From positions 16,062,763 to 16,126,762 of the forward strand of contig NC_133122.1 in the NCBI RefSeq assembly GCF_033568475.1: a stretch of DNA of 64,000 bases. The letters are read 5' to 3'. Both the position numbers and the translations under genes were made by a program. The notes under the pieces were generated by a model. That model was not told the DNA's origin, did no database searches, and saw only the letters and a program-made list of their open reading frames with translations. Shown here piece after piece: positions 1-11,500 of the stretch. The stretch is from Henckelia pumila (taxonomy: Eukaryota > Streptophyta > Magnoliopsida > Lamiales > Gesneriaceae). How positions within the stretch are numbered: the stretch's first letter is position 1; each line of letters opens with the position of its first letter.

Positions 1-1590
1 CATTTAGAGAAGCATCTGTACAGACGACAAACCCACCTGAGCCCGAAGGTAAAGCTAAAACAGGGGCTGTGGTTAACTTTTCTTTCAAAGTCTGAAAACT
101 AGTTTCACACTCTCTAGTCCAAACAAAACGTCGATCTTTCTGTGTCAGTTGTGTCATAGGCTTCGCTATTTTAGAAAATCCTTCGATAAATCGCCTATAA
201 TATCCAGCCAATCCCAAGAAACTACGAATCTCATAAACATTCCTGGGTGTTGTCCAATTAAGGACGACATCAATCTTACTGGGATCAACAGACACTCCTT
301 GAGCTGATATTACATGTCCCAAAAATACAACTCTGTCTAACCAGAACTCACACTTTGAAAACTTGGTGTACAGCTGTGCAGTTCTGAGAGTTTGAAGAAC
401 TAGCCTCAAATGATCTCGATGCTCCTTCAATGATTTTGAATAGATCTGAATGTCATCAATGAAAACGATAACAAATCTGTCTATAAACTCTCGAAATATA
501 CGGTTCATCAGATCCATAAAAACCGTTGGAGCATTCGTTAACCCAAATGGCATGACGAGGAATTCATAGTGACCATATCGTGTCCGAAATGCTGTCTTTG
601 GAATATCTTCTTCACGGACTCGAAGCTGATGGTAACCAGAACGAGATCAATTTTTGAGTACACAGACGTACCTTGAAACTGATCAAACAGATCGTCAATG
701 CGTGGTAATGGGTATTTATTCTTCACTGTGATCTAATTTAACTGACGGTAATCAATGCACATCCTCATCGATCCATCTTTCTTTTTCACAAACAGTATAA
801 GAGCTCCCCAAGGCGACATACTCGGCCTGATGTAACCTTTCTCCAGAAGATCCTGCAACTGTTCTTTTAATTCTTTCAATTCTGCTGGAGCTATTCGATA
901 AGGTTCTTTGGAAACTGGATTTGCTCCTGGCATCAAATCAATACTAAAATCTATTTCCCTTTTAGGCGGAAAGCCTGGAATCTCTTCGGGAAATACGTCA
1001 GGAAATTCCTCAACCACTGGAATATCTGAAACCTTCAATCCCTTGTCTTGAGTAGCATCTGCTGCATAGATCAAATACCCTTCATTCCCAGCAGACAATA
1101 ACCCAAACATCTGCATGGCTGACACTAAAGGAATACGGGATCGAGAATCATCACCATAAAAATTCCATTTGCCACCAACATACGGTCGGAATCTTACTAC
1201 TCCATGAAAACATTCAACTGTAGCTCGATAGTTGGTCAAAGTATCCATTCCGATAATACAATCAAAATCAGACATAGACAACTTAATCAAGTTGGTTATC
1301 ATAATGCTTTCATCGAAATGGATTACACAGTTTATCACTATCTCACGCGACCTCAAATACACACCGGCAGGGGTAGACACAGACACTGGATCAATCAACA
1401 AGGTAGTAGCAATCTCATGCTCAAAAATAAATGCAGTAGATAGAAATGAATGAGATGCTCCTGTGTCTATCAATATACGAGCAGGATGATCAAAGATAAA
1501 ACATATACCTGCTATAACCCCTCTAGGTGCATCCTGAGCCTGGTCGTGAGTCAATGCATGAACTCTAGCCTGCTGAGGCCCTGGGAACTG
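1..1590 (-). pseudogene. Element A pol: aspartic protease and reverse transcriptase, partial and broken
   Basis: Continues gag in the same frame after a TAG at 1591-1593. The retroviral-type protease motif [10 protein letters not shown] is near 1450-1475, followed by the reverse transcriptase N-terminal part ([16 protein letters not shown], then [15 protein letters not shown]). A second in-frame TAG lies near 733, just after DYRQLN, and a frameshift near 630-655 follows YSKID; beyond it the other frame stays open to the window edge with the RT catalytic block VIVFIDD (about 452-470) and RNase H start. Lesions are few (two stops and one frameshift), so the copy is moderately old. RNase H and integrase would lie outside the window. 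Domain order fits Gypsy elements. Confidence 0.85.
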
Positions 1591-2727
1591 CTACTGAGGA
1601 GGACCTCTCGGCTGGGAGAAACTGGGTTGCGGCGTAAACTGAGGAGTGAAAGGTCTAGGAGCTGGAGCTCGAGGAAACTGGCTAAACTGAGAAGACTGAT
1701 GCTGCTGTCCTCCCCCACTAGGAAAAACCTTTGCATAATGTCCTGGTTGGCCACAAGTACGACAGACTCCCTGAACTCCTACGCAATGATTGGATGAATG
1801 CCTTCCTCCACACTTATTGCAAGACTCTCTAGGAACCCATGAAGATCCCCCACCACGAGAACTATCAGAACTAGAGGAAGTGCTAAATGACTTTTTCTTG
1901 AATTGTTTTCCCTTAGGCTTAAATCTCTGCGGCCTAGGTTGCTGAAATGATTGCTGGGGTGAAAAAGAGGTGTTTGCTGAAAATGGTGCACTGCCAGAGG
2001 GTGCTTGCATAGTATACTGCGGTTGACCCCTTCTTAACCCTGCTTCCTGTCTGATGGCTTTGTCAACCGCATCAGCATAATCAACTGGGTTGCTGGCCAA
2101 GACCAAGGAGTAAAGATTCTGATTTAGTCCTTCCATAAACTTTTCAAGTTTAGCCCCATCTTTAGAAGCAATGTGTGGCACATAAGTAAACAATGAAGAC
2201 AGCTTTCTGGCATACTCTGCAGCACTCAAATCACCTTGAACCAGATTGAAGAACTCAGATGTTTTCTCTGCCACAAAAGAAGGTGGAGCATATTCTTGTC
2301 GGAACTTGGAGCAGAAAACATCCCAAGTAACAGGTTTACCAGCCTCAACCAAAGCTGTTCTCATAGCCTCCCACCAACGTTCAGCAGTATCTTTCAGTTG
2401 TAGAACCACCATTGTTACCCTTCGTTCAGAATTATAGTGCACCAACCCGAACAGGTTGTTCATGGCTCTCAACCAAGATTCAGCTTTTTCACTGCCTTCA
2501 TCTCCACTGAAGGTGGGTGGATTCAATCTTTGAAATCTAGCGACCACCAACTCCATTTCATCAACTTGATTGCCCAGCTGGTCCACTTCAGCATCAATAT
2601 CGTTTATTACATTTCTTGTAGGACGACCACGTCTTCCACGCAAGACTCCATCAAGACCAACCTCATTCTGACCGCCAGATTCTTGGACAACATTCTTTCC
2701 TTTTCCACCTCGAAGTCTAGGGGCCAT
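1591..2727 (-). CDS. Element A gag (capsid plus zinc knuckle)
   Basis: An open frame of 378 codons from MAPRLRGGKGKN to a TAG that may derive from CAG (context CAG TAG CAG). The central part carries the retrotransposon gag fold signature (FSGDEGSEKAESWL, then DTAERWWEAM). After it comes a serine- and glutamine-rich linker with basic residues (RFKPKGKQFKKK). Near the end, CRTCGQPGHYAKVF is a CCHC zinc knuckle whose last Cys reads Phe, a probable damaging substitution; an upstream CNKCGGRHSSNHC forms a second Cys/His cluster. The Met at 2727 follows the primer site by about 230 bases of leader, so it is the likely start. It packages element RNA in virus-like particles. Confidence 0.85.
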   Translation of the reverse strand: MAPRLRGGKGKNVVQESGGQNEVGLDGVLRGRRGRPTRNVINDIDAEVDQLGNQVDEMELVVARFQRLNPPTFSGDEGSEKAESWLRAMNNLFGLVHYNSERRVTMVVLQLKDTAERWWEAMRTALVEAGKPVTWDVFCSKFRQEYAPPSFVAEKTSEFFNLVQGDLSAAEYARKLSSLFTYVPHIASKDGAKLEKFMEGLNQNLYSLVLASNPVDYADAVDKAIRQEAGLRRGQPQYTMQAPSGSAPFSANTSFSPQQSFQQPRPQRFKPKGKQFKKKSFSTSSSSDSSRGGGSSWVPRESCNKCGGRHSSNHCVGVQGVCRTCGQPGHYAKVFPSGGGQQHQSSQFSQFPRAPAPRPFTPQFTPQPSFSQPRGPPQ

Positions 2728-2960
2728 CTAAAGAAATCCAAGGTCAAATCTTTAGGCCAAAGATAGCACAAGATGATAACATAATTCTAGGCAAACGAGC
2801 TTAACTAAAAGTCAAAGCCTAGTTAACTACTAACTCTAGAGCAAATCATTCAAGTAACAAATAACAGATAAGAACAAGTAGTCAAACAAATACGCAATCA
2901 TCTTCATTCGTGCCTAGACTCAAGTGTACTAGACTCTATTTCGAGCATATCCCAGTTTAT
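2728..2960 (-). other. Element A untranslated leader
   Basis: AT-rich stretch between primer site and gag. No ORF or repeat stands out; expected to hold the packaging and dimerisation signals of the element. Confidence 0.6.
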
Positions 2961-2972
2961 GCTCTGATACCA
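2961..2972 (-). promoter_or_regulatory. Primer-binding site of element A (initiator Met tRNA)
   Basis: The minus strand reads TGGTATCAGAGC two bases inside the LTR end (the LTR terminus CA lies at 2975-2976). This is the usual plant initiator-Met tRNA complement. Confidence 0.9.
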
Positions 2973-2974
2973 AA

Positions 2975-3210
2975 TGTGAGGGCTCGTTCCTGATTAGTAT
3001 TTAATGATCATGCAATCAAGATTAATTAATGTAAACAGCGAAAACGAGTTAAAATTTTGCTTTCGGGCCTACCGAAAATTCGGCATGACCTCCCCGTAAA
3101 TCGGACATACCAGGGAAAATAAAAAAAACTCAAACAGCAATACAATAATCGAAAATAGTGTCCAATTCGACAACACACAAACCTATAGCCGCACTGGCCA
3201 GGACTAAACA
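2975..3210 (-). repeat. LTR of element A, 3' fragment
   Basis: Ends CGAGCCCTCACA on the minus strand next to the primer site. It is interrupted at 3210 by element B; the AAACA at 3206-3210 is repeated at 22016-22020, where the LTR resumes. Confidence 0.85.
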
Positions 3211-4684
3211 TGTAGTGACCCTGCATGGAATCACCTACTAACTGGCAACTAATAGCATGCATTAAACTTAATACAGCAAAATACTTAACAGAGTAAAAAC
3301 GTGCGGAAACATAATCCATAATTTACATATCAGCTTAGTAATATAATCCAGACTTAAATCTGTAGTGATACAACCATATCGAAATTCTTAAAAGTAAACA
3401 TTATACAGCTAATAAATCGTGCTGTATAAAAACTTTCAAAGCTCCTGCTCCCTAGTCCTGCCTTGAACTACCAGCTCCGTCCATCCTGCGACCTGCCCCA
3501 TGGAATAGGGTGTCCAAGATAACAACTAGGACGTGAGCGCTATGCCCAGTACATAGACATGAGTAAACATATGTATATAATGCATGCTACATGATGACTG
3601 GTAAAAGATCATCTGAAAAATCATGCTCAGAACCGGCGTCATATGAGTGCTGCCACCGCACGGATCAACCTCTGGGTGCAACCACACTCGTCTAGTACAC
3701 CAGAGTAGACAGACATAAATGCCCCCGCCGTCGCGGTACCCTCAGTGACAGACTATCGAGTATAGAGCTGAGCGGCTCTATAATCAGGTATAACAAGGAA
3801 TAGGCTCAACGTGTATATGCACATGACATATGAGTATAGAAAATGGTAAAACATACATCATGCCATATAATAATGCCAAATAAATGCAACATATAAACAT
3901 GTATACTCGCTGGCAATCTCAGTCAATGTGTACGTACCTCTAGGCTAGTTCAAGTATAATAGGATCCTAGGTTCCAAGCCTATATTCAAAAGTTCACCGT
4001 ATCACTACACAAGTTCTATAAGCCTTAACTAAGCTAATAAGTACTCCCAAAACTTAAATAGATTCCCGGACCATACCTTCGTTCGTCTATAGCCCTTTGA
4101 AGTCGCTAGTCCCGGATGACTATAACCACACCTTGGTTATTCCAGAACCTCTATTATAACCGATAGGGCCCTCAAGTGTATAACTCACACTATATAACTG
4201 AAGAAAAAAACTCGGGAATTCGTAATTCAGAAATGAATCTGAGAAGCCCTATTTATAGGAAAATTTCTCGGCTAGGATCGGAACTTCCGATTTCGGGATC
4301 GGAGCTTCCGATCCAGCTCATTGCGTGCATGTCTGCCACGTCAGGATCGGAACTTTCGATATACGATCGGAGCTTCCGATCTGCTCTATGATCGATACTT
4401 GTCAAAACTCGCGACTGAGTCATCGATCATTTCTGGCAGCTGGGGATCGGAACTTCCGTTCCAGGATCGGAGCTTCCGTTCCGATCGGAGCTTACTATCC
4501 AGGATCGGAGCTTACTATCCAGGATCGGAGCTTACTATCTGGGATCGGAACTTACTATCCGGCCCAAAATGAAAAAGCCCAAATTTTACTTCTGAAGTCC
4601 AATAACACTCCGAAATTGGTTAAATACCAACCCTTAATCATGTTTAACATATTATTATCTTAAAATGGTTTCTGGGTTACTACA
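3211..4684 (-). repeat. 3' LTR of element B
   Basis: Same length (1474 bp) as the LTR at 20542-22015 and close to identical, differing by scattered substitutions. Minus strand starts TGTAGTAACCCAG and ends GGGTCACTACA. Its first five bases (CTACA on the plus strand) are duplicated at 14384-14388 because Copia D inserted there. It contains a palindrome array (about 4270-4560) just upstream of a CTATAAATAG promoter element near 4251-4260. Confidence 0.93.
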
Positions 4685-6548
4685 TGTAAGAGTGGGTGCC
4701 CAGTGAGCCAACTGTGTGGCTATGGGCTTTGTTGACTCTTTGTATAAACAATCTTTTGTTTAATATTATTTACACTTTTATGGCAATGACTTTATATTAC
4801 TTCATATTGTTATATTGTGATATACTATTGTTGTTTTGATAAAGACCTTGAATATACTATAGTGTATGTAAGATGTGGTAGAACATGGAGATGTCTATCA
4901 TGAAATACATCTTATAGTCACTGTATATTCTAAAACCGTTCCTAGTCGATTGAGCCGTCCGATAATAAGGATAAGGATCGCTCGAGTTTGAGACTAGCAT
5001 TTGCGATGCGGAGTACCACGTTTCATTGGTAGGGAACATGGAGATGTTCGAAGCATGCAAATGGATATTCATAGGATGAATAGTCGAACTACCCTATCCG
5101 GACTTTCCAAGTGGTTATCACTTATCGAGTGGATAAAGTCCGCGGTTTTGGTTGTACACCATTAGTCCTTACGACTTGAAACATCATGGAGACTCTATAT
5201 GCTAGTACTGTGCTTTGACTCGTTTACCGACTCTGAGGGGGTCATCAGGTGTCGAGATTGGGTACAGTTACGACACATATAGGAGTCAATGCATTGTTGT
5301 CAAGGATTCACCACATACTTGCGAGTGTGGATATCCTATGCGATCTGAGGAGATATTAGTGTGACAAATCTCTGGCCAGAGTACTTGATGTGATTTAAGA
5401 AATGGTTTCTTAGTAGCACATGCGATGTCACTAATTTGATCTTCAAGATGTATTGCATAGTTATCGAATCTTGAGCGACTCTCGATATACCAATGGTTGT
5501 TGATTCGATCGGGATATATGGATGAAGGGACCGTACTGTACGCTAACCAAAATCTACTGGTTCTTGTAGGCACTATCAGTGATACCTAGGGAATCATGGG
5601 GCGATGTTGCTAGGCGCTTTACCATGATTCGTTGGGCAAGTCGGAAAGTGTTGTTCCGAGTCACAAGGAGTTGTGAGCCCACGGCTAGCTGTATCCCTGA
5701 ACCATTGAGGGTCACACAGTGTAATGGAGTTTTAATCCCCGTTGAGATAGTTAAATTTAAAGAGTTAAATTTAATGAACTAAGGAGTTGGACTTCTTAAT
5801 TAAGAGTAAGGGAGTAGGGTTTCCTAAAATGACATAGGGATGGACATTTTTGGAAACCACTGAATTCGGATTCAGGAAAATTTATTTTGACTTTAAAACG
5901 TGCAGAAATGGTTTCTGTGCACATTGGTGAAATCGTTTCATCAATCGGAGTCACGATGAATTTTATATTAATTTCTGAACGAGCGGGCTTTGCTTGTCGG
6001 GCCCCAGCTTATGACTAATGGGCCCTAAGGTGTTAGTGGCCTGCATTATAAATAAGTTATTTCAGTACAGAAATTACACACAACAGGTCATAAATTTTGA
6101 GAGCAAATTTCGAAAACCCTAGACCCTCTCAAAACCGATCGGCCGTCCCCTCCCTTTGCTCTGCCCGAGAAAATTCCGGTCTGTGATTTTGAATCGCGGT
6201 CAGGAATAACGAATCAGATTCGTGTAATCTCTTCGCAGAAAACTTCTGATAGATTTTCTAGTGCAATCTATCAGAGGGATTAAACCTCTGTTCGTGGACC
6301 TGATTGAAGGCGTTCATCGGTTCCAGGGAGAGACAACAAGAGCAGAATTGTTCTGTTGGTGTCCATTAATCTCGTTGCGAGATTTGAGGTAAAATTTATT
6401 TAATTGTTATTTAAATTTTACACACACGTAATTCAATCGATGAACGGTTGATACCCATACCATGGAAACGTTCCATGAAAAATTTTTAAACTTCCGCTGC
6501 ACCGGGTATCAATCGTAATTGGTCTGGGAACTCGCCAGTTTTCCAACA
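4685..6548 (+). repeat. 5' LTR of Copia D
   Basis: TGTAAGAGTGGG...TTTTCCAACA. A TATA-like TTATAAATA lies near 6047-6055, followed by a CA-rich start region (ACACACAACAGG), so the transcript probably starts near 6075-6085. Short open frames inside are shared by both LTRs and have no recognisable product. Confidence 0.95.
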
Positions 6549-6549
6549 G

Positions 6550-6562
6550 TGGTATCAGAGCC
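6550..6562 (+). promoter_or_regulatory. Primer-binding site of Copia D (initiator Met tRNA)
   Basis: TGGTATCAGAGCC, one base after the LTR terminus CA at 6547-6548. Confidence 0.95.
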
Positions 6563-6660
6563 AGGTTGCTCAGATCAATCGATTGAATAATCAATTGTAC
6601 AAAATTTTTGAGTCTCGGTTTATGAAACAAAATAAATATTTTTAATAAAAAAAAATTTTT

Positions 6661-7073
6661 TCGGGGCAAAACCCGGGCAGCGATTGGATCGCTGCCCGGT
6701 GGGGCAGCAATTGTTGCTGCCCCGGGCGGCGCACGGCGCCGCCCAAAGGGGGCGCACAGCGCCGCCCAAGGCGGCGACCGTCGCCGCCCAGGGCGGCGCA
6801 CGGCGCCGCCCAGGGCAGCGCTGTGCGCTGCCCAGCGCAGCGCTGGGCGCTGCGCAGGGCAGCGCTGGGCGCTGCCCAGGGGCGGCGCTCGGCGCTGCCC
6901 AGCGCAGCGCTGGGCGCTGCGCAGGGCGGCGCTCGGCGCCGCCCAGGGCAGCGCACGGCGCCGCCCAGGGGCGGCGCCAGGCGCTGCCCTAAGGGGGCAG
7001 CCGGGCTGCCCCCGGCCCGCGCCCCGGGTGCGGGCCGACCCGGGAGTGTCCCGGGTGGCCCGCGGGAAAAATT
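6661..7073 (+). repeat. GC-rich imperfect tandem array in the Copia D leader
   Basis: About 410 bp made almost only of G and C, with recurring words such as GCAGCGCTGGGCGCTGC and GGCGGCGC, many self-complementary. Surroundings are AT-rich. It is open in several frames on both strands merely because stop codons need A and T; the predicted peptides are Ala/Arg/Pro/Gly low-complexity and not credible proteins. Confidence 0.85.
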
Positions 7074-8120
7074 AATTTTTAATTTTTTTATTAATTTTAA
7101 TATTTAAAATTTTATTTTTGGTCCGGTCAAAAATTGTTTTTGATTGGTTCACGAGATTTCGGATCGAATTGTTCGAGTCCGTAAATTTTAAAATTGATTT
7201 TGGATAAATTTGAATTTTTGGAAAATTTTAATATTTTATCCGTAAATTGAATTTTGAAATCAATTATTTTGGTACAATTGATGATAAGATATGATCTTAT
7301 GATATATTAGATAAAATATGATTTTATTTGTAAAATTGGATTTTATAGATAAAATATGATTTTATTTGATATGGAGATAAAATATGATTTTATATGTGAA
7401 ATGTGATTTTATATATAAAATATGATTTTATCTTGTTTAAATTTGAATTGCCACAGCATGTTATCCAATAAATTAATTTTGAATTAAATGTTATTGGATA
7501 AGGATGATCGATTGCCATGACCAATTTTGTAGGTGTATGTTAGGAATTTACATTTTGTCTTTATTGTTGTTGGTTTTATTAATGGGCCTGGTTTATGGCC
7601 CGATATGAATGTCATATGTAATAAAAGTGGGCTTGGTTTATAGCCCGTTCCCACCCCCTAAAAATGTATCCCCTACTTGTCATTGTTATTTAATTGTAAA
7701 TACATTAGATTTAGTGGGAGATCAAGATTTGAAGATGGTGGGTCCAGCAGACAATGAAGACTGAAGAAATGTAAATTGGAAGCATATGTAATAGGATTGC
7801 ATTTGCATACTGCATATTACCTAGGATTGGACTAAGACCCGTGATTGGCAACCACGGGTCAATTAGAAATGGAATCGATCATCCTATATAATATGTGATA
7901 TTATGATTGTATGCATGTTTAGACATAAATTGCGTGAATCCGGCAATGCATGCAATAAATTAAAAATGATGAGACAAATATTTTTATAAATAAAATCCCT
8001 CATTTTAAATATGATTTAAAATTTATATCAAGATAAATAAAGGAAATTTAAATATTGTTTAAATGTTCCTACCTTCCATCAACGGTCAATGTATGTGATG
8101 CTACCCGCGGATACGGTCCG

Positions 8121-8400
8121 GCTCATATTATTGGGGGGGCCCGTCCGTCGGAAAGCTGTACATTGGATCGACAAATGTTGTAAGTTGGGTGGAACTCCCA
8201 TGGGATCGGCTCATATTATTGGGGGATCCACATGGCGACCGTCCATCACAACTTAATATTGATGGGTCATCTTGACATGTCACTTTAAACGGCGTCATAT
8301 TATTGGGCCCTTATTGGACATGAGGTAAATACATGGGGGTTGCTTTGGAAGCAATTGGGCTCTACCTTTTGAGAATTATGGTTGGCTGATATTATTCGGG
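8121..8400 (+). repeat. Four phased copies of a TCATATTATTGGG motif
   Basis: Copies at about 8121-8135, 8209-8223, 8293-8307 and 8385-8400 (the last is GCTGATATTATTCGGG), spaced 84-92 bases apart. The sequence between is much less conserved, so the motif is either the core of a decayed tandem repeat or a selected element of the leader RNA. Confidence 0.75.
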
Positions 8401-8590
8401 ACCATAAGTTTGTCAATTGGACTCCATGTTCTCACTAAGGAAAAAGTTTTCCGTTTTCACTAGAGGGTGGTGAAATCGTTAAAATAGTGGGAGTGAGATT
8501 CATAAAATTAAATTCGCCTATTTTATGTCTTAGTAAATTGTTAAACAATAATTGATATATGTCTGTTTTTCCTTTTCAGTATTTCATACA

Positions 8591-11500
8591 ATGAATTCGC
8601 GAAATCCTTTATTCTCGATCCTCGAACAAAACAAGCTGACTGGCGCCAACTATACGGAATGGTTCCGGAAGTTGAAGATTGTCTTAACTTCGGAGAAAAT
8701 GCTCTACGTGTTAGAGAAAGCACCTCCGAAGGAAGCACCAGCTGACATAAGTCCGGAGGAATTGGCCAAACTTGATGCATGGTGTGACCATGACATCAAG
8801 ACCAAATGCTATATGCAAGCCTCGATGTCTGATGAACTCCAGAGGCGATTTGAGGACACGGTGAATGCTGCTGACATTCACACGCAACTCAAGGAACTTT
8901 TTGGGGCTCAGTCGAGGGCTGAAAGGTTCTCTACTGTTAAGGAGTTGATGACGTGCCGCATGCGTGAAGGGACTTCGGTCCGTGATCATGGGGTACGAGT
9001 GATTTGGCTCATACAGAAGTTAGCGACCCTTGATTTGGTGTTGGAGCATGAACTCAATGTGGACTTGCTGCTTCTATCTCTTCCTTCTTCATTTGATGGA
9101 TTCGTGATAAATTTTAATATGAACAAGATAGAGGCCACCCTTGAAGAGATGGTCAATATGCTCGTTACATATGAATCCACACTTAAGAAGGATAAGCCAG
9201 CTTTCTTGGTGGGCTCCTCATCTTCTGCTAAGAAGGGGCCAAGTATGAAGGGCAAGAAACGTTCTGCCCCACCCAAGAAAGTGGAACCCGAGAAGAAGCA
9301 AAAGACAAAGGCTTCAAACGATGGAAAATCCAAGGATGTTTGCCATTACTGCAAGAAGCCGGGTCATTGGAAGCGCAACTGCAAGGAGTATCTTGAGCAG
9401 TTGGGAACTGCAAAGGGTATATTCTATATCGAAATAAACATGTCACTTAATACAACTTCTTGGGTATTGGATACCGGATGTGGTTCTCACATTTGCAATG
9501 ATTTGCAGGTGATGACAAGAAGTCGCAGGCTTAGAATGGGTGAGACCCAGCTGAGGCTCGGGAATGGTTCCAGAGTTGAAGCTACGGCCATTGGAGATGT
9601 TTGTTTGATTTTGCAGAATGGTTTTAAATTATTGTTGAGAGATGTTTTATTTGTGCCAGATTTAATTAAAAACATTATTTCTATTTCTATGCTTGATAGA
9701 GATGGTTATTCTTGTAATTTTGTGAATGGGATTTGCAGTATTTACAAGAATGAATGTTTAATTGGAAATGGACAACTTGAAAACGATCTATACAATTTAA
9801 AACTAAAAGACGTTCCAGTGAATTGTATTGACAAACCGGCAACAACAAACAAAAGGAAAATCGATAGTCAAAACCCGGCAAACCTATGGCACGCTAGACT
9901 AGGTCATATTTCCTCAAGGAGGATGAACAAGCTAGTGGGAGAGGGCATGTTTGATATGTCTGATATTAACTCTCTACCTACTTGTGAATCCTGCCTAAAA
10001 GGGAAAATGACTAAATCTCCTTTTAAGGGGAAGACTGAACGTAGTCAAAATCTGTTGGATTTGATCCATACAGATGTTTGTGGTCCATTTAGAGTAGGGA
10101 CTCAACATGGCCACACCTACTTCATTACCTTTACTGATGATTATTCAAGGTATGGGTATTTATATTTAATGAAATATAAGTCTGAAGCATTTGAAAAGTT
10201 CAAAGAATTCAGGGCTGAAGTAGAAAACAAGCTAGGTAAAAGTATTAAAGCACTTCGATCGGATCGAGGTGGAGAATACTTGAGTACCGAGTTTTTGGAC
10301 TATCTGAAAGAGAATGGGATTCTCTCTCAGTGGACTCCTCCTATGACACCACAGCTTAATGGTGTATCGGAGCGTCGTAATCGAACTTTGTTGGACATGG
10401 TTCGATCCATGATGAGCTTCACTGAGCTTCCACCTTCGTTTTGGGGCTATGCGCTTGAAACGGCGGTATTGTTGTTGAACAACGTCCACACTAAAGCAGT
10501 GGACAAAACACCATACGAGTTATGGAATGGCAAAGCTCCTAAGTATTCGTACTTGAGGATTTGGGGATGTCCTGCTTACGTGAAGCGGACAGTGGGAGAT
10601 AAGTTGGATAGTCGATCCAGCTTGTGTTATTTTGTGGGGTATCCGAAGAATTCAATCGGATATTATTTCTATTATCCTGCTGAAACAAAGGTGTTTGTTT
10701 CTAGGAATGCCACCTTCTTGGAGAAGGAATTCTTATTGGATAAGAAAGGCGAGATGATGGAACTCGAAGAAGTTCGAGAAGAACCCGAAATACAAAATAA
10801 CGATCCCACACCTCAGGAACCATTGCTGGACACGCCTGCACCTAGAAGATCCGAGAGGACTTCTAGACCTCCAGTTCGATATGGTCTTCTTCTTGAAGAG
10901 GGTCAAGATGAACCCGACATTGGATGTGATCCAAGAAGCTTCAAGGAAGCAATTTCTGATGCGGATTCGAATTTATGGCTTGAAGCTATGCAGTCAGAAT
11001 TGGATTCGATGCATACTAACCAAGTCTGGACTTTAGTGGATCCTCCCGATGGAATTGTTCCAATAGGGTGTAAATGGATCTACAAAAGAAAGCTTGGGCC
11101 TGATGGTAAGGTATTGACCTACAAGGCGCGATTGGTGGCGAAAGGTTATACTCAAAGGCAAGGAGTTGACTATGATGAAACCTTTTCACCAGTCGCAATG
11201 TTCAAGTCCATAAGAATCCTAATTGCCATAGCTGCATGGTATGACTATGAGATATGGCAAATGGATGTGAAGACTGCTTTTCTTAATGGAGACATTAAGG
11301 AAGAAATCTATATGAAGCAGCCTGAGGGGTACACATCCATGGGAAGCGAGCATAAGGTATGCAAGCTTCAGAGATCAATTTATGGTCTAAAACAAGCATC
11401 AAGAAGTTGGAACCAGAAATTTGATGAAACAATTAAAGACTTTGGTTTCATCAAGAACCCGGAGGAACCTTGCGTGTACAAGAAAGTAGTTAAGGATGCG

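Larger units (their letters stand above)
6563..8590 (+). other. Long leader of Copia D
   Basis: About 2 kb with no gag-like ORF. It contains the GC-rich array (6661-7073), an AT-rich part with repeated ATATGATTTTAT words (7280-7440), and four spaced copies of a CATATTATTGGG-type motif (8121-8400). This length is well above the usual few hundred bases, so it probably holds structured RNA signals. Confidence 0.7.

Noticed and set aside
3026..3319. 97-codon minus frame, also partly at 20453-20650
   Set aside because: Crosses the junction of two different LTRs, so it is a chance fusion.
4176..4663. Frames rich in SELPI/DRSFRS repeats
   Set aside because: Translations of the GATCGGAAGC palindrome array in the LTR; also found in the solo and 5' LTR copies.
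4857..5782. Open frames of 71, 95 and 67 codons in the Copia D LTR, repeated at 12692-13617
   Set aside because: Identical only because the LTRs are identical; no domain, and they lie on either strand across U3/R.
6433..7107. Several open frames of about 94-122 codons on both strands, Ala/Arg/Pro/Gly-rich
   Set aside because: They arise from the GC-only repeat, which rarely forms stop codons; composition is low-complexity and frames on both strands are open.
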